Shown: positions 45,415 to 52,083, counted from the first letter of the stretch. The stretch is 55,778 nucleotides of DNA from Bacteroides sp. (GCF_028690125.1 NZ_JAQVBV010000021.1:1-55778); one strand, 5' to 3'. Notes: a model not told the origin generated them from the sequence alone. Numbers and translations are program-made.

Positions 45415-45659
45415 TTCTTGATTGTAATGATGTGGATCAGCATATTATCCTGTTTTGTGCGTTTCGGTATGCACTCGGACGACAGACGTATGTGGTGTCC
45501 ACTATTGCAGATGCTGTTGTTCAGAGCTGGTATACGATGGTTCCTGGACAGAGACGGATGTTTCAGAAAGAGGTGCGGGAAGCTATTGACCGGGACGGAG
45601 CAGGGAGTCCAATGGATGTTGCGTGTTGGAGGCAGATTCTTGAGGAGGAGATTGAATGA
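45411..45659 (+). CDS. Conserved-type phage protein, 82 aa
   Basis: LFCAFRYALGRQTYVVSTIADAV resembles a short protein commonly seen in phage genomes with the FRYALGR-TYVV motif; its role is unknown. Overlaps both neighbours by 4 bp (ATGA). Helical, no signal or membrane segment. Confidence 0.65.
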   Translation: MILDCNDVDQHIILFCAFRYALGRQTYVVSTIADAVVQSWYTMVPGQRRMFQKEVREAIDRDGAGSPMDVACWRQILEEEIE

Positions 45660-45802
45660 TGTCGGGGTATGAAGATATAATTTTGCGGTGGATCATATAC
45701 GAACGGATATTTGGTATCCTGATGGTTCCCGTAACAATTGTGCTTGTATACTTATATTTCAAGTATTGTGATCATTCGGGTTGGAGAAGATACCGGAGAT
45801 AA
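45656..45802 (+). CDS. Small single-pass membrane protein, 48 aa
   Basis: ATG at 45656 overlaps the upstream stop. One hydrophobic segment at about residues 19-36 (FGILMVPVTIVLVYLYF), then a basic tail ending GWRRYRR. Positive residues after the segment suggest N-out, C-in orientation. Function unknown. Confidence 0.65.
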   Translation: MMSGYEDIILRWIIYERIFGILMVPVTIVLVYLYFKYCDHSGWRRYRR

Positions 45803-45826
45803 AAAATCTTTTTTATGTGAGGTTAA

Positions 45827-46315
45827 ATGACGATTAGGTTTACTGATTGGGGAGATATGGCGTTCTGGGATGACAATCGGGGTATATCCCGGTGTCGCGA
45901 TATTACGTGGTTCTGTGGATCTATTCATGATTTGCATTCTATTGAAAGTCAGGTGTTTCCGGATGCTGACGATCATGAGAACGAGTATCTATTTGAACAG
46001 GGTCCCGGAGATTATGTATATGAAGAGTCCTGGAACGAACCGCAAATCGGAGAATACGGGTATGTTGAAGTGCCAGGATATTGGGATTTCCGGTTGATTA
46101 GTTTCTCTCCATTTGATGATGTGAGTTCAAAGGGGGGGCAAGGGTGTCCTCACGATTGGATACTGCTTGAATATATTGATGAAGACGGATATATTCCGCC
46201 TGATTATCCATATAAACAGATGGATGCGTTTGAAGTGTATCGGTGCCGGTTATGCAAGACGTATTGTGAGAAGAAAACGACGATTGGAGTAACACTACGG
46301 AGGCTGGAGAAATGA
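45827..46315 (+). CDS. Unknown protein with C-terminal zinc-site candidate, 162 aa
   Basis: Ribosome site GTGAGG before the ATG. Acidic, aromatic-rich N-terminal part (FTDWGDMAFWDDNRGISR). Cys/His residues near the end (CPHDW around residue 107 and CRLCKTYC around residue 141) could bind zinc. Overlaps the MazG-like gene by 4 bp. No family recognised. Confidence 0.6.
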   Translation: MTIRFTDWGDMAFWDDNRGISRCRDITWFCGSIHDLHSIESQVFPDADDHENEYLFEQGPGDYVYEESWNEPQIGEYGYVEVPGYWDFRLISFSPFDDVSSKGGQGCPHDWILLEYIDEDGYIPPDYPYKQMDAFEVYRCRLCKTYCEKKTTIGVTLRRLEK

Positions 46316-47082
46316 TTGAACCTTTAATTAAAGTATATACTGAAACCGGGGTGTTTACTCCGACCGGATCGTTGGCGTCTGAATGTTATCGTATCTGGGG
46401 TGATATTCAGATGGAGGTCGTTGTGGAAGAGTTAGCGGAGCTGATTGAAGCGCTTGAAATGACCCGGATATATGCATATAAACCGGAGTTTGTCCGGCAT
46501 GTTGCGGAAGAGGTTGCTGATGTTGAACTTGTTCTCGCTCAGTTGGTAGTGATACTCGATTATGAATCGAAAGCGAAGTTTTCGCAATATCTGGATGAAG
46601 AACGAGCTGACCCGGATCGTCATGGGGTTTCAAAAGACGGTGTTCTATCTCTTGCACGTTTGATCCATGCACTCCAGAAACGGAAACGCAAAAATAGTGA
46701 TAATCTTGATCAGATTGCAATGTTGTTTGTTGATCTCGAAGTCGCACTTCAACATCTGCAGATATATACAGATGAGTATACGCTCGAATCGTGGTGTATG
46801 CAGACGTTTCAACGGTATCTTGATGAGTATCGACAGGGGAAACGTGATCGGATTCGTGGTCGGTTAGATATGGCACATAAAGCGAAGATCATGAAATGGT
46901 TGAGTCCTGATGAATATTCCGGAGGGTTTGTTCTGACTTTAGGGTTTTTGTTAAAAGAATATTATCCTCATGCCGATACTGTTGTCCGGGTGGTTTCAGA
47001 ACTTGTTCGGGATGGGTTGGTTGAAGAACGGGTTCAGGATAATGGAGCTGTTTTGGTGATGGCACTACGAAGGGATGATTGA
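46312..47082 (+). CDS. MazG-like nucleotide pyrophosphohydrolase with C-terminal extension
   Basis: 256 aa. EELAELIEAL at residues 39-48 and EEVADVELVLAQ at 66-77 form the metal-binding EExxE...ExxD pattern of all-alpha NTP pyrophosphohydrolases. A second, weaker helical copy lies at about 110-160 (LSLARLIHALQKRKRKNSDN, then LFVDLEVALQHL). The last 65 residues (FVLTLGFLLKEYYPH ... VSELVRDGLVEERV) look like a winged helix. Phage MazG proteins cleave nucleotides or alarmones to reset host physiology; the substrate is unknown here. Confidence 0.75.
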   Translation: MIEPLIKVYTETGVFTPTGSLASECYRIWGDIQMEVVVEELAELIEALEMTRIYAYKPEFVRHVAEEVADVELVLAQLVVILDYESKAKFSQYLDEERADPDRHGVSKDGVLSLARLIHALQKRKRKNSDNLDQIAMLFVDLEVALQHLQIYTDEYTLESWCMQTFQRYLDEYRQGKRDRIRGRLDMAHKAKIMKWLSPDEYSGGFVLTLGFLLKEYYPHADTVVRVVSELVRDGLVEERVQDNGAVLVMALRRDD

Positions 47083-47091
47083 GGTAAGGGT

Positions 47092-47244
47092 ATGGCTGAT
47101 AAAATAGAGATTGCAATGATCAATATTGTTATTGGGGCTTTTGGTTTTGCAATATGGATGGAAGGTTTCGCCTCGATAGCTATAGGAATATTGGCTGCCT
47201 CTGTATATTTTCAGGTTTTTGCTGAACGGAAAGGGTGGTGGTGA
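47092..47244 (+). CDS. Small two-pass membrane protein, 50 aa
   Basis: ATG at 47092 follows GAGGTAAGG. Two hydrophobic stretches (AMINIVIGAFGFAIWM and SIAIGILAASVYF) flank a short acidic turn. Ends KGWW. Unknown function; one of several tiny membrane proteins here. Confidence 0.6.
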   Translation: MADKIEIAMINIVIGAFGFAIWMEGFASIAIGILAASVYFQVFAERKGWW

Positions 47245-47248
47245 ATTC

Positions 47249-47539
47249 GTGGATAAATGTGAGTTTGCGATTATGATAGTCGCGATTATGCTTGTGATCG
47301 GGATTGGGTATGCAATAGTGGTTTCATTGGATGCATCTGCTGTTCGGGAAACGATTGATGTCGTTATTGTGGATAAATATATTGTAGGAGATGTTAACGG
47401 AAAGGCGTATTTTATTGATACTGATATCGGAACATATCGTGTTGGCTGGTCTGTTTATTCTCAGGTTGTTGTTGGTAAGACCTATACAATCAATCTAAAG
47501 AATGGTAATTTTATTCATGTTGTTACTGAGGTTCGATAG
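47249..47539 (+). CDS. Membrane-anchored protein, 96 aa
   Basis: GTG start at 47249 chosen because GGTGGTGAA lies just before it; a frame 10 codons longer overlaps the upstream gene. N-terminal transmembrane helix (FAIMIVAIMLVIGIGYAIVV) is followed by a beta-rich domain of about 65 residues (TIDVVIVDKYIVGDVNGKAY), likely exposed outside the membrane. Stop overlaps the next GTG start (TAGTG). Confidence 0.6.
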   Translation: MDKCEFAIMIVAIMLVIGIGYAIVVSLDASAVRETIDVVIVDKYIVGDVNGKAYFIDTDIGTYRVGWSVYSQVVVGKTYTINLKNGNFIHVVTEVR

Positions 47540-47817
47540 TGAAAGGACATTTTGAGAAAGGGCGATGGATCGAAGAAGACTCGCTATTATGCCAGAAAAT
47601 CGCAAACCTGGAATCGTGGAACGATGTTCGGATCTATACTATGCATAGTAATCAGTATGGATTTGTTGTTCAGATTCAGGGGATTACGAATCGGTTTATT
47701 TGTTTTATGAGACCCGAATTTGTTGGGACTGTTTATGACGATGAATATGATTTTATTGAAACCTGTGTTCAAATATATTGTCGGAATAATCGTGGTTCTG
47801 ATTGTGTGGTGAGATGA
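47539..47817 (+). CDS. Unknown protein, 92 aa
   Basis: GTG start overlapping the upstream stop as TAGTG. Mixed alpha/beta protein (WNDVRIYTMHSNQYGFVVQI). Four cysteines, no clear metal motif. It begins MKGHFEKGRWIEED, reminiscent of the FVKGAWIE opening of the protein at 43353, so the two may be distant relatives. Confidence 0.55.
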   Translation: MKGHFEKGRWIEEDSLLCQKIANLESWNDVRIYTMHSNQYGFVVQIQGITNRFICFMRPEFVGTVYDDEYDFIETCVQIYCRNNRGSDCVVR

Positions 47818-47820
47818 AAT

Positions 47821-47934
47821 ATGACTGAAGATTATGAAGACTATGAAGACGATTTCGCAGGGACGGCACATCTGCTGCTATGTATGTTGTTGGGGATTCT
47901 TCTCTTCGTGGTGGTGGTGGGGTTGATGCAATGA
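47821..47934 (+). CDS. Tiny acidic-headed membrane protein, 37 aa
   Basis: ATG at 47821. Acidic head (MTEDYEDYEDDFAG) followed by one long hydrophobic helix (LLLCMLLGILLFVVVVGLM). Its stop overlaps the next ATG. The charge pattern suggests a single-pass anchor. Not long enough to classify. Confidence 0.55.
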   Translation: MTEDYEDYEDDFAGTAHLLLCMLLGILLFVVVVGLMQ

Positions 47935-48044
47935 TGTGTGGCGATATGTGGTATGTATTTTTTTATGGAGTGCTTGCAGGGATTGCATTCGCGTGTGTCT
48001 GTTTCGTGGTTATGAGATTATATCTGAAGAGGAAGTATGACTGA
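47931..48044 (+). CDS. Tiny membrane protein, 37 aa
   Basis: ATG at 47931 overlaps the upstream stop. One hydrophobic helix (VFFYGVLAGIAFACVCFVVM) then a basic tail (RLYLKRKYD). The last eight bases overlap the following zinc-ribbon gene. Paired with the preceding tiny membrane protein. Confidence 0.55.
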   Translation: MMCGDMWYVFFYGVLAGIAFACVCFVVMRLYLKRKYD

Positions 48045-48339
48045 GATGTTATCTAATGAATCATATATTCGGGAACCTGATCCTGCATATGTGTTGAATT
48101 GTCCGTGTTGTGATGAGGATAGATTAGTCCCTGTTACGGGTAATGAATCTGGTTCGCCGGATGTTATCGAGTTTCGATGTCCTGGTTGTCATACGAAAAT
48201 CGAATTGAATGTTTCGGAAAATCATTTGTATATTATATCAACCGGCGGTTTATCTGTGAAACGAAAATGTACTGTGTATGTTAGTAGTTTGAACTGGATA
48301 GAATCACATGTAAAGAGGATTGTAAATGTGCGATACTGA
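48037..48339 (+). CDS. Zinc-ribbon protein, 100 aa
   Basis: Two knuckles, CPCC (about residues 22-25) and CPGC (about 48-51), form a zinc ribbon. The layout resembles the next gene's product, suggesting duplication. The C-terminal part is beta-rich and basic. DNA- or RNA-binding is plausible but unproven. Confidence 0.65.
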   Translation: MTEMLSNESYIREPDPAYVLNCPCCDEDRLVPVTGNESGSPDVIEFRCPGCHTKIELNVSENHLYIISTGGLSVKRKCTVYVSSLNWIESHVKRIVNVRY

Positions 48340-48739
48340 GTTGGATGTGTTTGTCGGGTTCCGGGACTATATGAAAGATGCCTGGGACCGTGATCATGAA
48401 CCGTTGTTTGAAATTACCTGTCTCAATTGCGGGGTTGAAGGGTTGAAGATGAGTTCGTGGAGGGAAGATCCTGAAACTGATGATCGGAAGCGGCGTGATG
48501 TGATTGTGTTTCGGTGTGGTGAATGTAAATCTGATATTGAAATGTATATGTTTGAAGGATGGGATATTCAGATTCGTTCTGATCTGTTGCTGTTGCGCGA
48601 GCAGCGCGAAAAAAAATCTGGTGATAAGGGGAATTCCGAGGGCGGGTGTGAAGCTCTTTTCAGGGCTCGTGCTGCGATGATGCAGGGGCGAGATTGCGGG
48701 GGGTCTAAAAAGGGATGGTTGCGGAGGCTGTTTGGATGA
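48326..48739 (+). CDS. Zinc-ribbon protein, 137 aa
   Basis: Ribosome site AAAGAGG before the ATG at 48326. Knuckles CLNC (about residue 32) and CGEC (about residue 64), then a strand-rich segment matching the end of the preceding protein's ribbon (SDIEMYMFE against TKIELNVSE). The C-terminus is basic and disordered, ending KKGWLRRLFG. A likely tandem paralogue of the neighbouring ribbon protein. Confidence 0.65.
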   Translation: MCDTELDVFVGFRDYMKDAWDRDHEPLFEITCLNCGVEGLKMSSWREDPETDDRKRRDVIVFRCGECKSDIEMYMFEGWDIQIRSDLLLLREQREKKSGDKGNSEGGCEALFRARAAMMQGRDCGGSKKGWLRRLFG

Positions 48740-49266
48740 TGGCTAAACATAAACATCCAAAGGAAGATCGGTCCGGAATATACCATGAATACAAAGAAAA
48801 AGGAGGTATCAAGTCTCGGTTCTTCTGGTATTGTGCCGGAGGTGATGTGAGTAAACCGATGGAACTACCTCGACCTTATTATTATGATGTTCGATGTGAA
48901 CCGATGATGCGGGATTCTGATTGTGCGTTATTGGTGTATATCCATGTTACCGGAGAATATATCCGGAAAACAATAACGTTTGTCGGTGTACTGGATCGTA
49001 GATCAAATCCTAATCAGGGATATCCCTATATATGGAATGTGTCTCATCCTGAATTGAAGTGTTATAGGATATATCCTGTGTTCGCAGATGCTATGATCGA
49101 TGCTGTATGGGATCTGGATGCTGCATTATACCAGGCAGTCAGGGATGCTGGTCGGATGGATGTTCGGGTATTCGAATATATCGAAGAACATGTTGATTTG
49201 TTAGGATTATCTTTAATTAATGATCCTGGTGCCGGGAACCCCTGTTTTGCAGAGGATGTATCATAA
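48736..49266 (+). CDS. Unknown protein, 176 aa
   Basis: ATG at 48736 (or 48739) overlaps the upstream stop. Basic N-terminus (MMAKHKHPKEDRS), then an alpha/beta domain with DCALLVYIHVTGEYIRKTI and a helical end (DAMIDAVWDLDAALYQAVRD). No known family. No membrane segments. Confidence 0.55.
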   Translation: MMAKHKHPKEDRSGIYHEYKEKGGIKSRFFWYCAGGDVSKPMELPRPYYYDVRCEPMMRDSDCALLVYIHVTGEYIRKTITFVGVLDRRSNPNQGYPYIWNVSHPELKCYRIYPVFADAMIDAVWDLDAALYQAVRDAGRMDVRVFEYIEEHVDLLGLSLINDPGAGNPCFAEDVS

Positions 49267-49274
49267 GGGGGGAG

Positions 49275-49343
49275 ATGAGTATCGCCACTATAGAGCTAAT
49301 GTGTGGGCGTACCATAGCGATTATACGGAGGTTTGTAGTATGA
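49275..49343 (+). CDS. Possible 22-codon peptide upstream of the last plus-strand gene
   Basis: ATG at 49275 encodes MSIATIELMCGRTIAIIRRF and ends overlapping the next ATG (ATGA). A purine run (GGGGGGAG) precedes it but is unusually close. Could be a coupled leader peptide; low support. Confidence 0.25.
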   Translation: MSIATIELMCGRTIAIIRRFVV

Positions 49344-49909
49344 CAGCAGTAGAAGTTGGTGCAGGTTATTATAAGAAACGAATCGCGGAAATTGATGAAT
49401 ATATTGCGTTTACACAGAAATCGTTTGATCTGATGGCAAATGCGGTTGAACAGTATCCTGATGATCATGCTCTTAAGTTCGGATTGGAGAGTCATGTTGT
49501 GTTGCTTCGAAACCTGAATGATAAACGGATGAAACTGGTGCATGAAGCAAAACAGGCTGCCGGATATAGTGATGAACTGGAAACGGATATGTGGAGACAG
49601 GTTGGGCAGGCGGAGGAGAGTGGAGGTGGTGCGTGGATCGAAGCCGGGATGGATCCGGCTGACCGTAAACGGTATGGGTTTTTAATGCAGTCTGCAGTGT
49701 TCAAGTTTCTGAATTTTACTGATATTGAATCTATTAAAAAGATATATGTTATGGAAACGATGAAACGAGATCTGGGTCGGGATATACAGTATTGGGTCGG
49801 GCAAAATTTTATATCTGAAGGACAACTCAAAAGGAATTATGCGTATGTCGGGCAACCCGAACCCGAATGGAAACATATCGAATCTGAACTGTTCGGGAAT
49901 TCCGAATAG
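49340..49909 (+). CDS. Unknown helical protein, 189 aa
   Basis: ATG at 49340 with a strong ribosome site (GGAGG, 8 bases upstream); the longer in-frame reading from 49220 overlaps the preceding gene. Mostly helical (AEIDEYIAFTQKSFDLMANA, RNLNDKRMKLVHEAKQAA), with a conserved-looking LGRDIQYWVGQNFISEGQ near the end. Last gene of the plus-strand block, converging on a minus-strand gene. No family recognised. Confidence 0.6.
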   Translation: MTAVEVGAGYYKKRIAEIDEYIAFTQKSFDLMANAVEQYPDDHALKFGLESHVVLLRNLNDKRMKLVHEAKQAAGYSDELETDMWRQVGQAEESGGGAWIEAGMDPADRKRYGFLMQSAVFKFLNFTDIESIKKIYVMETMKRDLGRDIQYWVGQNFISEGQLKRNYAYVGQPEPEWKHIESELFGNSE

Positions 49910-49953
49910 TTCAATGTTGGTGTTGTTGAAGTATAGGATAATCGTGCCTGTGT

Positions 49954-50430
49954 TCAGGTACGTGCGAAAATTTTTTTGACTATTTTATTTATATATGCGA
50001 TATAGACGGGGTGCAGTGGTTTTTGGTTGGTGTTGTTGGTTGGGTTGGTTGTTGGGTTGGAGGTTGGATCGGTGGTTGGGTTGGTGTTAGGATCGGGGGC
50101 GGATGTTTTAGTGTGAAGGCTGGTTTTAAATATTCTTTCGAGGTTTGGGGTTAATTCTGTCCAGTAACATTCAAATCCGTAAATGAGGATTCCGTCCGGA
50201 GTGTCGTTGTCAATGATGAGGCGAGGGACGTTTGGAAGGATTTCTATAAGTTCGTTGGTGTCGTCGTCAATTATTTCTATATCTTCTAATCCGTCGAATG
50301 TGCCGATACTAAAGGATGTGCCGAGTTCGGTGACCGTATGAGGTTGTATGGATGGGGCTAGTTCTTCAATCTCAGGGTTGTGCATTATGAGGATTTTTGT
50401 GCCGATTGGGGTGTTGTGAGAGGTTGACAT
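49954..50430 (-). CDS. Unknown protein with Thr/Asn/Pro repeat linker, 158 aa
   Basis: The first 110 residues form an acidic beta-rich domain (FDGLEDIEIIDDDTNELIEI). A low-complexity linker of NPTT/NPTN repeats follows, then a short basic helix (YIAYINKIVKKIFART). A TATA-like CATAAATAGG lies about 24 bp before the ATG, so the mRNA is probably leaderless. It converges with the plus-strand block and stands apart from the cassette array. An operator-like palindrome lies further upstream. Confidence 0.55.
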   Translation of the reverse strand: MSTSHNTPIGTKILIMHNPEIEELAPSIQPHTVTELGTSFSIGTFDGLEDIEIIDDDTNELIEILPNVPRLIIDNDTPDGILIYGFECYWTELTPNLERIFKTSLHTKTSAPDPNTNPTTDPTSNPTTNPTNNTNQKPLHPVYIAYINKIVKKIFART

Positions 50431-50463
50431 GGTATCAAAATTACCTATTTATGGAATGGACTG

Positions 50464-50478
50464 TTTCTAAAATGGAAA
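50464..50478. promoter_or_regulatory. Operator candidate, second copy of the TTTCC-type palindrome
   Basis: TTTCTAAAATGGAAA differs by one base from the perfect palindrome at 42581-42595. It sits 34-48 bp before the ATG at 50430, just beyond the TATA-like box, where an archaeal activator or repressor would bind. Confidence 0.45.
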
Positions 50479-50908
50479 TTGTTCGGGGGTGTTATCATAT
50501 ATTGGGTATGAGTGATGATATATATTTTGATTGGGTTGGGGTGGTTCGGGGGGAGAGAGCTCTGTCCTGAAAATATAGGAAAATTCAGAGGTTTTGGCGT
50601 GTTTTCATAGCAAAAATTCCGGGACCCCTATTTTTGGGGGGATATATTTTGGTTTGGAATAGTGGGTGGGGGTGGTATACGAAGATATGTTGGTTGGTGG
50701 GGTGGTGGTTTCAGGATGGATCAGGCGGAAATATACGAATTCATGCGAATTCTGATGGGGAGGCGACGTTTGACTGCAGAGTTGCCTGTGCGTGCCTAAT
50801 TTTGATATTTGGCGCTTGCGCACAAATAGCAAATGGAATATCGGGTGGGTGGGTAGGGAAGATTGTGCACCCCAACAAAAAAACCTTTTACTTTCCCCTC
50901 CCCTTCAT

Positions 50909-50936
50909 CACGACCCAGGGCAGCAGCCCCGTCGTG
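50909..50936. other. Nested inverted repeat
   Basis: Outer arms CACGAC (50909-50914) and GTCGTG (50931-50936); inner arms GGGC (50918-50921) and GCCC (50926-50929) around AGCA. It could fold as RNA on either strand or as a DNA cruciform. Confidence 0.45.
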
Positions 50937-50981
50937 GTTGTGGGGGGAGCCCTGTTGTTAACGGTATGTTTGTACATGATC

Positions 50982-51054
50982 GCGTTAGCGACCTGGGCTG
51001 TAAATTGTTAGGAATATGATCCGCGTTAGCATCCTGGGTGGTAAATTGTTAGGA
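50982..51054. repeat. Direct repeat of about 31 bp, period 41
   Basis: Two imperfect copies begin GCGTTAGC (50982 and 51023) and share CCTGGG...GTAAATTGTTAGGA. They lie just beyond a solitary iteron-like motif. Confidence 0.6.
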
Positions 51055-51079
51055 GATCGGTGTTTCGTTGGCGACTTGT

Positions 51080-51107
51080 CATCCGCGCCTGCCACGCGCG
51101 CGGGATG
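51080..51107. other. Hairpin with loop shared by the cassette spacer hairpins
   Basis: CATCCGCGC pairs with GCGCGGGATG with one bulged G. The loop contains CTGCCACGC, the same loop core as in the hairpin at 51540-51565. It looks like a third, diverged member of that hairpin family. Confidence 0.45.
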
Positions 51108-51131
51108 AGAAAAGTTCGCCGACGAGTAGGG

Positions 51132-51212
51132 GTCGTTCTTGTGGGAGGCAGCGACCCTCCGCAGAGGGTGAACTTCGCCGAAGCGAAGTTTAGCTGCCGG
51201 GACAAGAACGAT
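51132..51212. ncRNA. Candidate structured RNA with three-way junction
   Basis: Four stems nest cleanly. P1: CGTTCTTGT (51134-51142) with ACAAGAACG (51202-51210). P2: GGCAGC (51147-51152) with GCTGCC (51193-51198). Inside P2 are two hairpins: ACCCTC/GAGGGT (51154-51169, loop CGCA) and AACTTCGC/GCGAAGTT (51171-51190, loop CGAA). All pairs are Watson-Crick. No promoter is obvious on either strand, so orientation is undetermined. Confidence 0.5.
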
Positions 51213-51280
51213 TCCCCGGAACAGAGGTGAACTCGCGAGGGTTGGGTGCATGTATGAGTGAGACAGGCGTCGCCATTGGA

Positions 51281-51295
51281 CCAGTACAAAAAAAA
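51281..51295 (-). terminator. Cassette terminator 1
   Basis: Minus strand: eight T then GTACTGG, 5 bp after the stop of the gene at 51300. The other copies read T-run, ATGTACTGG; this one lacks the AT. Confidence 0.65.
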
Positions 51296-51299
51296 GATT

Positions 51300-51458
51300 T
51301 TATTCTTCCTCTTCTTCAAAGGAAAAGAGTTCGTTGATAAGAGGTTCGAGTTCCCGTGGTATCTCGTAACCTCCCGCATTGGTTCCAGGGCAAGCGCCGC
51401 ATTCGACCGTATCGTCTCGGATCCTAAGACCGCCGTTCCAACATTTGCATACGTACAT
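51300..51458 (-). CDS. Small zinc-knuckle protein, cassette 1 (52 aa)
   Basis: ATG at 51458, preceded by GGAAGGA. CKC near the start (residues 4-6) and CGAC (residues 20-23) form a small zinc knuckle; the C-terminus is a run of glutamates. About 75% identical to the product of the next cassette (51693-51851), with the same length. Its own promoter, leader hairpin and terminator make it monocistronic. Small viral zinc-knuckle proteins often bind host proteins or nucleic acid; the role is unknown. Confidence 0.7.
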   Translation of the reverse strand: MYVCKCWNGGLRIRDDTVECGACPGTNAGGYEIPRELEPLINELFSFEEEEE

Positions 51459-51471
51459 GTTCTGTATCCTT

Positions 51472-51481
51472 CCCTTTCGGG
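51472..51481 (-). promoter_or_regulatory. 5'-leader hairpin, cassette 1
   Basis: CCC-GAAA-GGG on the minus strand, directly before the AGGA ribosome site. Shorter stem than in the other cassettes. Confidence 0.55.
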
Positions 51482-51520
51482 CACTCTTTCAAGATACAGA
51501 GATATTTTTCGGGGCGCACC
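51482..51520 (-). promoter_or_regulatory. Cassette promoter 1
   Basis: Minus strand core GAAAAATATCTCTGTATC, preceded by purine-rich CCCCG like a BRE/TATA pair. TATA part at 51501-51510; about 25 bp downstream falls at the leader hairpin, the expected transcription start. Confidence 0.65.
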
Positions 51521-51598
51521 GTCCGTGGGATGTCCTCCTGCCTGCCACGCGCAGGAGGAGATCGCACTCCCTCTACGCTCACTAGGGTCCTGGCGCCC
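51511..51598. other. Spacer stem-loop upstream of promoter 1
   Basis: Outer arms GGGGCGC (51511-51517) and GCGCCCC (51592-51598). Inner hairpin CCTCCTGC / GCAGGAGG around CTGCCACGC. The homologous element at 51904-51994 keeps both stems, with a compensating base-pair change in the inner stem. Confidence 0.55.
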
Positions 51599-51671
51599 CG
51601 GCTTTATCAATCAGGGTTGGTTGAAATTATTATTATTATTATTATGATGATAACAAGAGTTGTTATTACTA

Positions 51672-51687
51672 CCAGTACATAAAAAAA
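51672..51687 (-). terminator. Cassette terminator 2
   Basis: Minus strand TTTTTTTATGTACTGG, a few bases past the stop of the gene at 51693. Conserved beyond the T-run in all cassettes. Confidence 0.65.
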
Positions 51688-51692
51688 GGGTT

Positions 51693-51851
51693 TTACTGTT
51701 CCTCTTCTTCAGAGGAAAAGAGTTCGGTGATGAGAGGCTCGATACTCTTTGGTATCGGATATCCACTCTCATCGTCTCCAGGGCAAGCGCCGCATTCGAC
51801 TGAATCGTCCATGATGCGCAACCCTCCCGTCCAACATCTACATACATACAT
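51693..51851 (-). CDS. Small zinc-knuckle protein, cassette 2 (52 aa)
   Basis: Paralogue of the cassette 1 product: MYVCRCWTGGLRI against MYVCKCWNGGLRI, with the same CxC and CGAC cysteines and the same glutamate-rich end (EEEEQ). AGGATAAAGAAC precedes the ATG. Promoter, leader hairpin, gene, terminator and spacer are duplicated as one unit of about 0.4 kb. Confidence 0.7.
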   Translation of the reverse strand: MYVCRCWTGGLRIMDDSVECGACPGDDESGYPIPKSIEPLITELFSSEEEEQ

Positions 51852-51862
51852 GTTCTTTATCC

Positions 51863-51876
51863 TGCTCTTTCGAGCA
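51863..51876 (-). promoter_or_regulatory. 5'-leader hairpin, cassette 2
   Basis: TGCTC-GAAA-GAGCA on the minus strand, five base pairs with a GAAA tetraloop, just before AGGA. Confidence 0.6.
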
Positions 51877-51910
51877 CTCTTTCAGAATACAGAGATATTT
51901 TTCGGGGCGC
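51877..51910 (-). promoter_or_regulatory. Cassette promoter 2
   Basis: Minus strand GAAAAATATCTCTGTAT; TATA part at 51894-51903. Same spacing to the hairpin as in cassette 1. Confidence 0.65.
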
Positions 51911-51994
51911 ACCCCGTTCGTGGGATGTCCTCCCGCCTGCGGCGCGCGGGAGGAGATCGCACTCCCTCTACGCTTTTGGAGGCATGGGCGCCCC
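51904..51994. other. Spacer stem-loop upstream of promoter 2
   Basis: GGGGCGC / GCGCCCC outer arms and CCTCCCGC / GCGGGAGG inner arms. Against the copy at 51511-51598 one inner pair changed from T-A to C-G, so pairing is preserved. An ATT/TAA microsatellite follows at 52033-52060, as at 51626-51650 in the other unit. Confidence 0.55.
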
Positions 51995-52083
51995 CCATTA
52001 TTAATCAGGGTTGGTTGGAGCGGGGGTTGTTATTATAATTATTATTATTATTATGATGATGAGAACAAGAGTTGTTATTACTA

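Larger units (their letters stand above)
50480..51280. other. About 0.8-kb non-coding structured region
   Basis: Frames here have skewed composition and no ribosome sites. It contains a G-rich stretch (50535-50560), a nested hairpin (50909-50936), one iteron-like TTGTTAACGGT (50955-50965), a direct repeat (50982-51054), another hairpin (51080-51107) and a branched RNA-like structure (51132-51212). It separates the converging gene at 50430 from the cassette array. Confidence 0.55.

Noticed and set aside
50634..51011. 125-codon plus-strand frame with hydrophobic parts
   Set aside because: No ribosome site or TATA box, tryptophan/glycine-heavy composition from a G-rich stretch, and it crosses a nested hairpin, an iteron-like motif and a direct repeat.
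51026..51610. 194-codon minus-strand frame over the first cassette
   Set aside because: It runs through promoter, leader hairpin, terminator and the candidate RNA; the zinc-knuckle gene in another frame has the proper start context and a paralogue.
51626..52060. ATT/TAA microsatellites as replication origins
   Set aside because: They are simple runs inside the duplicated spacer with no phased protein sites; the iterons at the right end are a better candidate.
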